A DNA stretch of 64,000 nucleotides from Sphaerolaimus hirsutus (Eukaryota > Nematoda > Chromadorea > Monhysterida > Sphaerolaimidae). Each line of letters begins with the position of its first letter. The first letter of the stretch is position 1. The DNA lies in contig OZ038452.1 of assembly GCA_964036195.1 (NCBI GenBank), positions 22,269,785 to 22,333,784 on the forward strand, read 5' to 3'. Below, one piece after another: positions 12,187 to 24,300 of the stretch. A model generated the notes under the pieces. It did not search any database, had not been told where the DNA came from, and worked only from the letters and a program-made list of their open reading frames with translations. The translations under genes were made by a program, and so were the position numbers.

Positions 12187-12457
12187 CTGGGGGCACTCCC
12201 AGACCCTGTAAAATATCCTGTCAAATGTAGAATGTCAAGGAAAGTGTCAAAAGTTATGTAAAATGCCATGTAAAATGGTGTTTAACATCATTACACAAAG
12301 TATTTTACACTTTACATGTCATTTGACATTTTACAGAGGATTTTACATGTCTTTTTACATTTTTCATGACATTTGACATTTTCCAGGGCATTTTACATGT
12401 CTTTTGTCACTTTGCATGGCATTTGACAGGGCATTTGACAGGTTCTGGGAGTGGCAC
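12187..12457 (-). mobile_element. Introner-like element forming a complete intron of the LRR gene
   Basis: On the minus strand the intron starts GTGCCACTCCCAGAACCTGT and ends ACAGGGTCTGGGAGTGCCCCCAG, so the transposon ends are the splice sites. The upstream exon ends CCAG and the element also ends CCAG, the signature of a target duplication. The exon frame joins phase 1 to phase 1 across it. Interior: TGTCAAATG/GTAAAATG words in both orientations. The same intron is in copy 2 (60096-60392). Confidence 0.85.
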
Positions 12458-13008
12458 CTGGTAATGGAGTGGTTTTCATTGACGTGGCCATGATTGTGGT
12501 AAAACTGTTCGTGGTAGCATCCATCTCCTTAATTTCTCCAATGCCCAGCGTGAATTGCCGCTCCACATTGTTATTAGGTGCTTGATTTCCAGCCACAAGT
12601 GCGCTGATAATGTCCGCTAGCTGAGCTTGCGTCAGACTTCCTTCGGGCACATTCTGAGGCACTGTGGTGGGATCGCCGCCAGCTGGCGGGATGTTTGTGG
12701 ATGTCTGCGGTTGGCCTAGCCGCTCGTTTAGAACACGAGCGAGATCGTTCAGGTCGAAATTGAGCTGCGAATCAATGGCGTTTTTATCGAAACAAATTCG
12801 CAAAAAAATCTCGACGTGAATTTCTAATCTCCCCATGGGCCAATACGAATACACACGAGTTGACATCGCAAATTTGTGTCAACTGAATGTCAACTAAAAC
12901 ACACATTTTTATCAAAGAGCATCACAGTTCACACCCTACAAAAACTCTGAAAATCAAGTGTGACGATATAAAATAAACCATTCTATCACATAGGATGGTT
13001 GAAATCAC

Positions 13009-14993
13009 CAGAGTTGTACAAATACTGGTATTTTTGGAAAACGTAAACGTAAACGTAAATACCTTTTCCAAATCTTAAGTATAAATACTAAAACGTAAGG
13101 TATTTTTAAAATACCGAGGAATACGTAAAAAAAAACGTAAACGTAAAAATTTTATACATGTAGTATTTGCCATTTTGCTTTGGAAAATACCATTATTTTC
13201 ACCTTTATATGGGTCAATCACTGATTTCCATACAATATCTTTATGTTTTAGCACTACATGCTCACCATAATGAACAACATCAAGTCAGACAACTATAACA
13301 AATGATTATCTAATTTAACACAAACAATGATGATATTGACATCAAAATTGAGCAAAAATTACATATTTTTGTAATTCAGTCTGATAAATAATTTGCTCAA
13401 ATGTGTCCACATCCCAAATGGATCCTTTTACCAAATTTCAAAAGCCCAGCATGGCTAAATGGACACTTTACAGCCACTGTTTCAGTGCATTGCAACTTTT
13501 AAAACTGTTTGTTTAGCTTAGCCTCTTTTGTAAAAATGTCTCATCAAATATACTGTGACATCTGCCATACCTATCTGAAGACGGAACCTAAAACTGTGTT
13601 GAATTTTTATCATAAATATTACATTTCTTTCATTATTTTGTTCATAATTTATTGTCAGTTTATGACAAAATACAGTTGCATTTTTATGTACAGCATTTAC
13701 TCCGGTCAGTGGACAATAGTGGCTATGTATTGGAGTTAGTGATGGAATGGCGCCATGGCGCTGGCGCCATTTGAGGGCGCCAAAGGGCGCCGCGCCATGG
13801 CGCCATTGGCGCTTGGCGCCCTTTTTCTGTGGCGCCCTTGGCGCCTGGCGCCCACTTTCTGAAAGGCGCCATGGCGCCCTTGGCGCTTGGCGCCCTTTCT
13901 CCGTGGCGCCCTTGGCGCCTGGCGCCCTGCCCTAAAAGGGCGCCAAAATGGCGCCAGCATGGTTTCAAGGTGAGTGCTGCGTGAATGAATAAAAAATAAA
14001 AAAACGGGTCTGTGAATGACGGAAATTCACTGGAAAATAGACAAAGTGGTGTGAGTGGATGTATATGTTTCATCCAATTTTTATCAGATGCGTGTAACGG
14101 ATCAGAAGCTGAGCATGATAGACCGGTGAACTTGCAAACTCGTAAATCAACGGATTGAAATTATCGGAATTCCGATGTCGTCCGCTTGAAGAAAACATAT
14201 ATTGGAAAATCTATTTGATGTGCATTCATTGTTTTGTCGAATGAGAATTTTAAAAGTGTTTGAATTGAATATCATGTGTGTGAGTACGGTTTTTGCACAA
14301 AAGTTTGTTGCTAGGCTCATTTTTGCTGATTACATCCTTGAGAACATGAATAAAGAAGTGAATGTGTGCACTACAGTGCTGGAGAAGCATTTTTAGCACA
14401 CGCAGGGTATTCTACTCGCTTTTTTATTCTGGCGCCATTGGCGCCTGGCGCCCTTCTTTTCAATTGGCGCCATGGCGCCCTTGGCGCTTGGCGCCCTCTT
14501 TCCGTGGCGCGCTTGGCGCCTGGCGCCCACTTTCCGAATGGCGCCATGGCGCCCTTGGCGCTTGGCGCCCTTTTTCTGTGGCGCCCTTGGCGCTTGGCGC
14601 CCAGTTTCCGAATGGCGCCATGGCGCCATTGGCGCCTGGCGCCCTTTTTTCTGGCGCTTTTCCATCACTAATTGGAGTGTATTAAATATTTGAGGTGTTG
14701 TTTGTACTCATTCTAATCGCGGGACTAAAGTGATCGCCACGTCATTCTGACCATTTTAAGTGGTCAACCATCAAAATCGGTAGAGAATTCATGGGAATAT
14801 GCAGTTTCTTCTGAGGGCGCAGCCACTGAAAACACCTAAATATCAGAATTTTTACGTTTTCCGAAGTACCCGGGTATTTCGGTCTGGAAAACGTAACAAA
14901 ACGTAATGGTATTTTTGGAAAACGTAAACGTAAATATAAATACCCGAATAACCGGGTATTTCGGGTAAACGTAAATACGTTTTTCCAACTCTG
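13009..14993. mobile_element. hAT-like MITE, CAGAGTTG family, AACGTA word, private to copy 1
   Basis: 8-bp duplication GAAATCAC (13001-13008, 14994-15001); copy 2 keeps the empty site GAAATCACATACC at about 61345. The interior has AACGTA words at both ends and a long unique middle nearly identical to the copy at 21771-22819. Contains the nested element 13737-14670. It lies in an LRR-gene intron. Confidence 0.92.
13737..14670. mobile_element. hAT-like MITE, TAGTGATG ends, GCGCC word, nested
   Basis: 8-bp duplication ATTGGAGT (13729-13736, 14671-14678). The sister host element at 22491 keeps ATTGGAGT once, proving the insertion. Two blocks of GCGCCATGGCGCCCTTGGCG words flank about 440 bp of ordinary sequence. 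Confidence 0.92.
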
Positions 14994-15397
14994 GAAATCA
15001 CATACCTAATTAACTAAAATTGAGTTGAATTTAGTTGACACGAATTTTGATGTCAACTAGTGTGTCTGAGCCCTAAGTCGCTCAAAAATTCACCAACCGG
15101 TTCAGGATTGCCGCTGGCGATGGGTCTTAGCTGCAGCCACTCGCCATCTCCACTGCCCGGCTGCGCACTTTCCTCGGCACTTTGCGTCGCTCCGAGTTCA
15201 TTTTGGTTCTGTAAACGCTCATTGATCAGTCTCTGCGGTGTGTGATACATGTCTGACTGAATGTTAATGAATGGATATTAATTGCATTTAATGCTACACC
15301 TGTAAATCATTGGGATTGAAGTTGATCGGCTTCGGCGTACCCATCATGCTTGCTTTTATGGCCACTGTCTGGCCGTTTAGAAACTGCTCGTCTTGAC

Positions 15398-16435
15398 CAG
15401 GGTTGGCAAAATCTCAGAAAAAAATAAAAATAAAATAAAAATAAAATGGAATATTGAAGAATAAAATAAAATAAAATAAAATGGAAAATTAAAGAATAAA
15501 AATAAAAATTGTATAAAAATTCGAATTTTTGTAAAATTTTTGTAAAATTGTATAAAAATTCGTATTTTTGTAAAATTGTATAAAAATTCATATTTTTTGT
15601 AAAATTTTGTCTCATTGCTCGAGTCTCTACCTGTTTATTCATGGATCTGGGGGCAGTCCCAAGCATTGTAAAGTGTCAAATGTCATGTCAAATGTCATGC
15701 AAAGTGTCAATTGCTATGACATGTAAAATGTAAAGTATCAATTGTCAAGCAAATTGTGTTCAAATCTCATGTTTGCTTTCGAAATCTTTTGTTTTGTATC
15801 CAAATTTTGTTGTTGTTGACTCCAAAATATTATGTGAACATTTGGATACAAAAACATAAGATTTGGATATAAAACATACTATGGATACAAAAACACAAGA
15901 TTTGGATACACAATTTACACTTTGCATGACATTTGTCATGACAATTGCCACTTTGCTTTAAATTTTACATGACACTTGACATTTTGCACGACAATTGATA
16001 CTTTACTTTACATTTGTCATGACAATTGACACTTTGGATGACATTTTACAAATGTGCCCAGCACACTCCAGTAGTCCTTCTACTGAAAATGCAAACCATT
16101 CTTATCAATAATTGTAACTTTACACTTGCAGCTAGCTAACAATACATATTGCATGCAACTTTTGAAAAGTAAGGGAAAAATTTGTCACAGGTTTTTCATG
16201 TAAGGTCTAATTATAACATTTTTCTGGCCTTGCATGCATGTTTCTGATTTTTTGTAAAATTTTTGTACAATTTTTGTAAAATTTTTGTAAAATGAGTCAT
16301 TTTATTTTATTAATGACTTTTGGGAATAAAATAAAATAAAATAAAATGAAACAAGAATAAAATAAAAATAAAATAAAATTTTTATACAATTTTTATACAA
16401 TTTTAATAAAATGAATTTTTATAAAACCAACCCTG
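15398..16435. mobile_element. hAT-like element in a coding exon, CAGGGTTGG ends
   Basis: Ends CAGGGTTGG/CCAACCCTG with 8-bp duplication GTCTTGAC (15390-15397, 16436-16443). The same exon in copy 2 (61651-61791) is uninterrupted at GTCTTGACGCGC. Both flanks are AAAATAAAATAAA-type words. An introner-like element sits inside (15647-about 16071). Confidence 0.93.
15647..16071 (-). mobile_element. Introner-like element, diverged, inside the hAT element
   Basis: Plus-strand left end CTGGGGGCAGTCCCAAGCATTGTAAAG; the right end is a diverged complement around TTTTACAAATGTGCCCAG. The interior alternates GTCAAATGTCATG and GGATACAAAA words. Not in a coding context. Confidence 0.6.
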
Positions 16436-16509
16436 GTCTTGACGCGCTTGCCTGGCGAGACTGAAAGGCTTTCGATCACTGTCGGACTTCGTGGAATTGA
16501 ATGCAGATA

Positions 16510-16663
16510 CCGTATTTATTCTAATAGAAGGACAGGTCTCCAATATAAGGGCGGGTCTCCAATAGACGGGCGTTTTCAATAGACGGGCGGGTATCCAATA
16601 GAAGTGCAGGTAAAAAGTTGACGAAAAAAATAGAAGGGCGTCCTTCAATTAGAAGAAATACGG
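16510..16663. mobile_element. TA-flanked MITE, CCGTATTTCTTCTAATAGAA family
   Basis: Ends CCGTATTTATTCTAATAGAAGG and its complement between TA dinucleotides. Fills most of the intron between exons 5 and 6 of the LRR gene. Also present in copy 2 (61815-61988), so older than the duplication. Confidence 0.75.
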
Positions 16664-18980
16664 TAACCATTGACCGACCTGCCCTCTACCTGCTGTCTGA
16701 CCAATTCGCCATTTTGCAACAGCACATCGAGCACGTTCTGCAGCAATCTTTCGTCGAACCCGACCGCCTGCGTGTTCGAAACGGTGCCGGCGATCGGCAC
16801 CAGATGCGCGCTTTTTTGATTCAGCGGCACCAGTTTCGGCTCTTCGCACTCGTCCATGGCTAGGATGGCCGTTTTTGGTGGCACCTGTCGCGGTGGTTTC
16901 AGACTGCCCTCTATTGATTAAGAAAAAGGCTATCGTACATCCTCGAATAAGACCTCATTGAATACCTCCACCCTCTTGAATAACACACCCTGAAAACGAT
17001 CCGACAAAAATTGAAAAAACCTGTCGATGAGCCTTGGGCTGATTCATCGAATGCAAATGCACCGCGGTGTGCGAAACGAAAAACTACAGAAGAATGTGAG
17101 CCTACGGCGTAATAAAAGCATAGTAAAAAATAAGTCCCTCTTTTAACCCCTCTTGAATAACTCCCCCCTCAAACACTATGATGAAAAATAACTCTGTTGG
17201 GGTATTTTTCGAGGACGTAGGTAAATATAAAGCCAAAGCCTAAGACTATAAAGCCAAATAACGACACCTTCAGTATATTCAGGCCAATTTAGGCATTTTA
17301 GAAATTGCACCGAGTTTCGAGCGCGCCACATAAAAAGGGTTTTAAAATTACACCATTCCATCACTTCTACCACCTTCCCACCCAGCTTCCCACCAACCAA
17401 ATACAGGAACTCCGGGCCGCCGCAAGCCACCGCGTCACCATCGATCAGCGCCGCGGGGCTGCTATGGAACCACTGCAACAGCGGCAGCGTGGTGCAGTCG
17501 CACAGCCACGGGTTGCCCGACAGCGACACCTCGTTGATTGTGTGCAGGCGGGTTAGGTCGGTCGCTTTGATCTGGGTTTGAGGGTTTGGGTTGGGTTAGG
17601 GACTTTGGTGGAAAGTCGCGTTCGCTGTGCAAGTTCCGCTATGGTGCACATTGGAAAAGACCCGCAAGGTTTCTCGTTCGTTGGCTATTGTTAGGAAATT
17701 TTACACGGAAGTTGTATTTAGTTACCTAGTTAGGCCAAAAACACGGCGTTTCTGAAGACATTGGAATGTATTGAACAATCGTGCATGAGTGTTGTTTTCA
17801 ATTCGCCATTCACGGTCAGACAAGGGGGAGTATTGAATCCAGGACAGGAAACTCCCAAGGGTAAAAAAAAATTCGTCACCGAGGCGCATGTATGGGGGAG
17901 TTATTCGAGCAGAGCCTAATCAAGAATTCACGGCAAGGAAGTACTGCCCTATCATTTTCTACAGAATACCTAGGTGTTTAAATATATGTAGGTACCGTAT
18001 ATCGTAGAATATGACCCTCCCTTAAATAGGTGGGTGAGGAAGTGAGGAAACCGCGCCTTGAATAGCGTCCCCTCTCTATAACCCTCCCCCCAAAACTTCT
18101 GACGAAAAAACAACTCCCCTGGGGTCTTATTCGACGATATACCGTAATAGCAAAATGTCCAAAATACAGAATGACACCTGCGTCAAAACATTGTCTCTCA
18201 GGTGCAGCGTCTGTAGATTGTTCGGCAGTTGTGGGAAAGTGTCCAGCAGACAACTATTTGCCACAAGTTTCCTTAGCAGGTAGCACTTTGAAATGTCCAC
18301 ATTTATCAATGGGTTGTTGGACAGGTAAAGCTCGAACAGCGACGGCGCTTGGTGGAATGTGGTCTGCGTCAGGTTAATTCATTGGATTAACTAGGTACTA
18401 CTTTGATAGTCCGCGGTACATAGTGCTTATGCGATATTATAAATAAGTAGTTATTGTTCCCGTAATTTTATATTAGCAGTTTAAATCGATTTCCGCGCCA
18501 GGCCAGTTTGCGAACCCAGAAAAATATGTGGTAAAATACACTCGCGGGGGTTTAGTGGATTTTACACATCTGAGTAGGTAGTTAAATAGGTAAATATTTA
18601 GAATACCTGGAAGTGAGACTTATCAGAGAGAACAAAAATGCCGTAAAAAATTTGGCGAGGGTGTTTCTGCAGGCTAAGACATTGCCCCAGAGTTTCACTA
18701 TTAAATTCAATGGCCCACTAAACATCGCACCGTTGGGACAAAAGTCATCTTGTTGCCTTCCAGGTGCAGCACCTGCAGCCGCGGCAGGGCGGCGAACACA
18801 TCCTCCGGCAGCGTGACTAGGGCATTGTATGACAAGTCGAGTACACGTACATTTGGAAGATCTGAGAACGCGGCCCGCGTCAGTTGACTGACGCGATTTT
18901 TAGCCAGTATCAGCGTTCGCAGGTTGCGTAGACCGAAAAATATGCCTGCAAGGAATAATTGAGAAACATGAATAGAGGCC

Positions 18981-19192
18981 CACACACAAGTTGACACATG
19001 TGTATCACTATCAACTGGTCGGTGTCAACTCGAATTTCGGCCTCACGTGTCGCAAAGCCATGTTCCAATGCACTTGCCCTAAAAATATTCTTTAACATTG
19101 CCGCGTGTGTATTTGGAAATCCCTCTGCGACACGTGAAGCTGAAATCGGAGTTGACACAAACCAGTTGACACACATGTGTCAACTAGTGTGC
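18981..19192. mobile_element. CACACTAGTTGACA-family inverted-repeat element
   Basis: Left CACACACAAGTTGACACATG, right GTCAACTAGTGTGCG; GTTGACA words recur internally in both directions. It lies in the first visible LRR-gene intron. Confidence 0.6.
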
Positions 19193-19512
19193 GGGCCGCC
19201 AATAGGTAAACACAGAGCACCATCAACTTAGTTCAGGCAACCTTTATCCAATCTGCCAATCTCATTATTAGACAGATCCAAGCACTGCACATTATGCAGC
19301 GGTTCCAGGGCGCCGGGCGCCACCGTCTCGATCCGCAAGTGCCGCATGAGCACCGAGTGTAGCCGCGGCAGCGCGGTTTCTATGCCGGCGAACTGGTCGG
19401 CGCCGAGCAGCGGCAACGTGAACGGCTCGATGTCCAGCACCGCGTCGCGCGCGTTCGGCTGCGTTTCGTTCACGCTTGACCGCGCTGTTTTGCAGTGTTT
19501 TTGGGTGGACAC

Positions 19513-20083
19513 TTTACTTTGAGTGGAGAGTTACTCAAAAGTAGTGTTTGAAAAGTGTTGGAAAAGTTGGCGCCATTAAAAGGTGGGGCGATCACCAGGC
19601 GGCTGTAATGCACCGTGTAAAATTGTCATACACATTTGTCAAATCGTTTCTTTCAAATCATAATAAAAACATTTTTTAAATATTTTGATTGACATTTTAC
19701 ATGACATTTGACACTCGACTTTTCACTGTACAGTGTATTTACTTCACCCCAGAGGAAGCAGTTACAGGATGAAACACGGTGAGGATTTGAACGAGAGACA
19801 CACGGGCGGCTTGCAGATCACTTCTTGAGTGTCGCTTCTACGAATTAGGTGTCCAGCCAATGCGGCGAATATGGCCATTTGTACACGGCAACGCATAATG
19901 ATTTTCTGCTTTCTCCTATTGTTTAGGCTTCTTTAGACATGGCTTTTGATTTCATTTTCAAATCATCTGAATCGGCGACGACAATCACGTCGCTATGACT
20001 CATACATTTCAATTTCATGGGCCACCGTTAAGCAGTGTCATGTCATGTTTAAAAGCCGAGCGAAATATATATTTCGCAGTGCA
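19513..20083. other. No gene seen
   Basis: Upstream of the first LRR exon found. A short TGACATTTTACATGACATTTGACA stretch lies near 19690. The missing 5' exon/promoter of the LRR gene may lie here, but no convincing signal peptide was found. Confidence 0.4.
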
Positions 20084-20091
20084 CTTGACAC

Positions 20092-20853
20092 CAGAGTTGT
20101 TAAAATACCGGTATTTTTGGAAAGTGTAAGTGTAAGTGTAAATACACTTTCCAAATTTTGAGCATGGATACCAAAAGTGTAAGGTATTTTAAAAATACCT
20201 AGGAAAGTGTAAAAAAAGTGTAAGTGTAAAAATTTTTTTTAGACAGAGCTCTCACTGTTGAGCATTAGAAAACACCGCTGTTCTCACATCTAGATCAATT
20301 TATTTATCATTTTAATGCTTTTTTTCACATTTTACAGCCTTTTATAAAACATTTCAGACTGTAACAAATACTGTAGTGGTATGAAGTTCCCTAATAATGG
20401 CAGTTTTTCTGTGTTGATATTTTACTGATTAAGCAATGCGATACACACTGTTTAAATGCAAGAATGGACATGCAGCAAATGTCAATGCAAAAGTTGTCTT
20501 TGTGTCCAGTTGGTGAACTTCAATTGATCTTGTCCTTTTTACAAAAGTATGATGAAACTGTAGAATACCATGAGTACTGATCAAAGGTTGTAGATCAAAT
20601 GCTAGTTTGTACATTTGCCATATTTTCTACATTCAATGCATTTTTTGTACATGACCCTATTTTATGCTTTCTCAAAAGCATAAAACAGGGCCATCTGAAA
20701 GAAAAAAATACACTTTCTGTACCCGGGTATTTTGCCCTGGAAAGTGTAAAAAAAGTGTATGGGTATTTTATGAAAGTGTAAGTGTAAGTGTAAATATAAA
20801 TACCCATTTACCCGGGTATTTCGGGTAAGTGTAAATACACTTTCGCAACTCTG
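20092..20853. mobile_element. hAT-like MITE, CAGAGTTG family, AGTGTA word
   Basis: 8-bp duplication CTTGACAC (20084-20091, 20854-20861). Same layout as the AACGTA copies, but every word reads AAGTGTAAGTGTAA. Confidence 0.9.
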
Positions 20854-20861
20854 CTTGACAC

Positions 20862-21376
20862 ATTGCCATGCGATCTCGTGCGGTCGTCATTCTTTACACC
20901 GATTTATATCCGTACAAGCTGCCACCGTGAAGTTGGAACCAGTGCACGCCTGGCACTGGCGAGTTATTGCTGTGCAATGTGACAGCCAGTTGTGTATGAA
21001 AGGTATGACTTTATATGGATTGCATTGTAAATTACCTAAATAGTGGACATCAAAACCATAAACGACTATTTGTATCTGTGTAAGCACATGGTAAATTTTT
21101 CAAAAGCAAGACTCAATACAATATATGGTAAAAAGCAGTGTGCAGTAGGTAAGATAGGATAAACATAGACAGGTGAATACTGTAGATAGAACCATCGCTG
21201 ATGAAAAGGCACACAATTTTTATAAGACGCTAAAAAAGTCACTGAAACCAAAGCAAACTTTGTAAATAATAAACAGTAGCACCTACAGACAATAAAACAT
21301 GTTATCCACCATTCTAAAAAAATATATGTGACGTTCGCACATATAAAAATGTCAGAAAAATTAATCACATTTCCCT
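20862..21376. other. Testican 3' flank, no gene seen
   Basis: AT-rich, with no coherent repeat ends. It probably holds the testican 3' UTR, since the stop codon is at 21377-21379 on the minus strand. Confidence 0.4.
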
Positions 21377-24300
21377 TCAAAGTTCATCCTCATCCTCATC
21401 AGGTTCAGCTGAAAAATAAATATTCGCCATCAAAAATCAATCAAAATTAATTTCCACTCAGTGTAAAAAACTTCGCCTATCAAAAACACCTCCCCCCCCA
21501 ACAAACCATATTGTCCACAGTCGGGTCTCTTTCCGTGGACACTGGACCTGTCAAATTCCCTGCCCCAGCGGTCGACGCACCAGCAGCGATTTTCATGGCA
21601 CTGTTCCGGACGATAATAGCCATCGGTGTCGCAGCGGGGCAGGAAAACACCTGTGGCGAAAACGGCCTTTGCTCGGAGTTTGGTACTGGCCTTAAATTCG
21701 ATTGAATAGAATGTGAAACGTTTCTTACGTAATTGAATATTTTCATGTTATAACGTTTTTTAATTCAAAGCAGAGTTGTACAAATACTGGTATTTTTGGA
21801 AAACGTAAACGTAAACGTAAATACCTTTTCCAAATCTTAAGTATAAATACTAAAACGTAAGGTATTTTTAAAATACCGAGGAATACGTAAAAAAAAACGT
21901 AAACGTAAAAATTTTATACATGTAGTATTTGCCATTTTGCTTTGGAAAATACCATTATTTTCACCTTTATATGGGTCAATCACTGATTTCCATACAATAT
22001 CTTTATGTTTTAGCACTACATGCTCACCATAATGAACAACATCAAGTCAGACAACTATAACAAATGATTATCTAATTTAACACAAACAATGATGATATTG
22101 ACATCAAAATTGAGCAAAAATTACATATTTTTGTAATTCAGTCTGATAAATAATTTGCTCAAATGTGTCCACATCCCAAATGGATCCTTTTACCAAATTT
22201 CAAAAGCCCAGCATGGCTAAATGGACACTTTACAGCCACTGTTTCAGTGCATTGCAACTTTTAAAACTGTTTGTTTAGCCTAGCCTCTTTTGTAAAAATG
22301 TCTCATCAAATATACTGTGACATCTGCCATACCTATCTGAAGACGGAACCTAAAACTGTGTTGAATTTTTATCATAAATATTACATTTCTTTCATTATTT
22401 TGTTCATAATTTATTGTCAGTTTATGACAAAATACAGTTGCATTTTTATGTACAGCATTTACTCCGGTCAGTGGACAATAGTGGCTATGTATTGGAGTGT
22501 ATTAAATATTTGAGGTGTTGTTTGTACTCATTCTAATCGCAGGACTAAAGTGATCGCCACGTCATTCTGACCATTTTAAGTGGTCAACCATCAAAATCGG
22601 TAGAGAATTCATGGGAATATGCAGTTTCTTCTGAGGGCGCAGCCACTGAAAACACCTAAATATCAGAATTTTTACGTTTTCCGAAGTACCCGGGTATTTC
22701 GGTCTGGAAAACGTAACAAAACGTAATGGTATTTTTGGAAAACGTAAACGTAAACGTAAATATAAATACCCGAATAACCGGGTATTTCGGGTAAACGTAA
22801 ATACGTTTTTCCAACTCTGATTCAAAGTCACATTCAAAACTCAATTTTCCTCAAAATTTTAAATATTATTCCTCGTTTATTTTTACTACGTACCGAGCAA
22901 GTGCGGGTCGACCTTGTGGCGCGCAGAGTGGCAGGGCGGCTCCTCACGCGCTGAAGTGGAGATATGAACACATAAATATTGGGATAAATCAGGTGGTGAT
23001 TTTTGCAGTTGGCTCAAAGAATTCGGTTCCATTCCAATGACTCCATTTACCGCAAATACATGTATAATAACCAGAAAACAACCCCCAGCCTAGTGATGTG
23101 AAAGCGCCAGGGCGCTGGCGCTTGGCGCTAGCGCCAAAGCAAAAAGCGCCATGGCGCTTGGCGCTTTTTGCTGTGGCGCCATGCCCATGAAAAACGCCAT
23201 GGCGCTTTTGGCGCTTGGCGCTATTTTGCTGTGGCGCCATGCCCATGAAAAGCGCCATGGCGCTTGGCGCCAAAGTTCTGGCGCATTTCACATCACTACC
23301 CCAGCCACACTCACGCTTGCCCACGAAGACAAAACAGTCGCACCACTCGTCCAGACTGATCTTGTTGTCGGCGTTGTCGTCGCACCTGTCCACGAAGGGC
23401 TTGATGCAGTGCTCGTAGGGGTCGCCCTCCATGCTGTTCAGTTCCTCCAGTGTCAGGGTGCCCGACTGGTCGCCATCCCACTGGGAGAACATCCAGGCGA
23501 CACTGTCCTGTGGGTGGTGGGGATTGGGTGATGTTGTTGTGACTGCATTACTGCTATTTCAACGGTGCAAACATGAATATCATAACGGATATTTTTCAAT
23601 TTTTCCAAATTGGTGCAAAAGATTAATATGACTAAAGTTCTGACGATCAGAATAAATATTATACAAGTAGGTGCATTAATAAATAATGTTTTGTGTAATG
23701 CATGTTGCGGTGTGGGGGCGGGGTCGACGGGGTATATCATGGATTGGCACTAACTACTTGCAGGAACTACAACTGTAATGTAACTGATAAAAAATGGCTA
23801 AAGCCAACAAAAAGTGGACACTGCACCTAACCATGTGTATGCTTTTGAATGCACAAAAGTAATATATCATATACCATGCCATTTTCTGATTGAGCTATTA
23901 AAAGATGTACCTATATCAAGAGAAATGTACACAAATGCTAATAATATAGGCTATCAACACAGCAAACTGCATCACAAGAAACAATTTCACCAAACTTTTG
24001 CATGGCAGCGTGAGCTGTGTCAAAGTGCTGCAAACATAAAAGATACAAAAAGCTCACGCTGCCATGCAAAAGTTTGGTGAAATTGTTTCTTGTGATGCAG
24101 TTTGCTGTGTTGATAGCCTATATTATTAGCATTTGTGTACATTTCCCTTGATATAGGTACATCTTTTAATAGCTCAATCAGAAAATGGCATGGTATATGA
24201 TATATTACTTTTGTGCATTCAAAAGCATACACATGGTTAGGTGCAGTGTCCACTTTTTGTTGGCTTTAGCCATTTTTTATCAGATATACTTCTTTTTGTG

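Larger units (their letters stand above)
9391..18525. repeat. Segmental duplication, copy 1
   Basis: Starts AAAGCAAAAGTTGTCCAACTT and matches 55158-64000 in the same orientation throughout, apart from transposon insertions private to one copy. Coding exons of the LRR membrane gene differ only by scattered substitutions. Sequence to the left of 9391 does not match that left of 55158. The copy 2 side continues past the window end, so 18525 is only the last comparable base. Confidence 0.9.
10547..19512 (-). pseudogene. LRR single-pass membrane protein, copy 1, exon interrupted by transposon
   Basis: Cell-surface LRR protein. Exons (minus): 19242-about 19512, 18731-18945, 18178-18363, 17398-17571, 16690-16884, 15300-16486 (interrupted), 15098-15256, 12458-12764, 12055-12186, 11758-11992, 10799-10915, 10547-10562; phases join throughout. 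The first three carry LRRs (LDLSNNEIGRL, LDLSYNALVTLPEDVF, LHLRDNVLTQ); the fourth is an LRR C-terminal cap (NPWLCDC...ACGGPEFL). Then comes a Gln/Thr/Pro-rich stalk, one membrane span (WFIITLAIIIGGSLLACFLC), a KKKHKR stop-transfer and a Pro-rich tail; the last exon (ISRR stop) is tentative. The 5' end/signal peptide was not found. A 1,038-bp hAT-like element in exon 6 puts a stop soon after LARQARQ, which would leave a soluble LRR ectodomain. The family name is not assigned. Confidence 0.75.

Noticed and set aside
13723-14685. Long open frames on both strands (MAPWRPWRLAPF-type repeats)
   Set aside because: They are translations of GCGCCATGGCGC arrays inside a MITE with a proven insertion and empty site.
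23814-24253. Two facing open frames encoding the same protein
   Set aside because: Produced by the hairpin symmetry; not independent genes.
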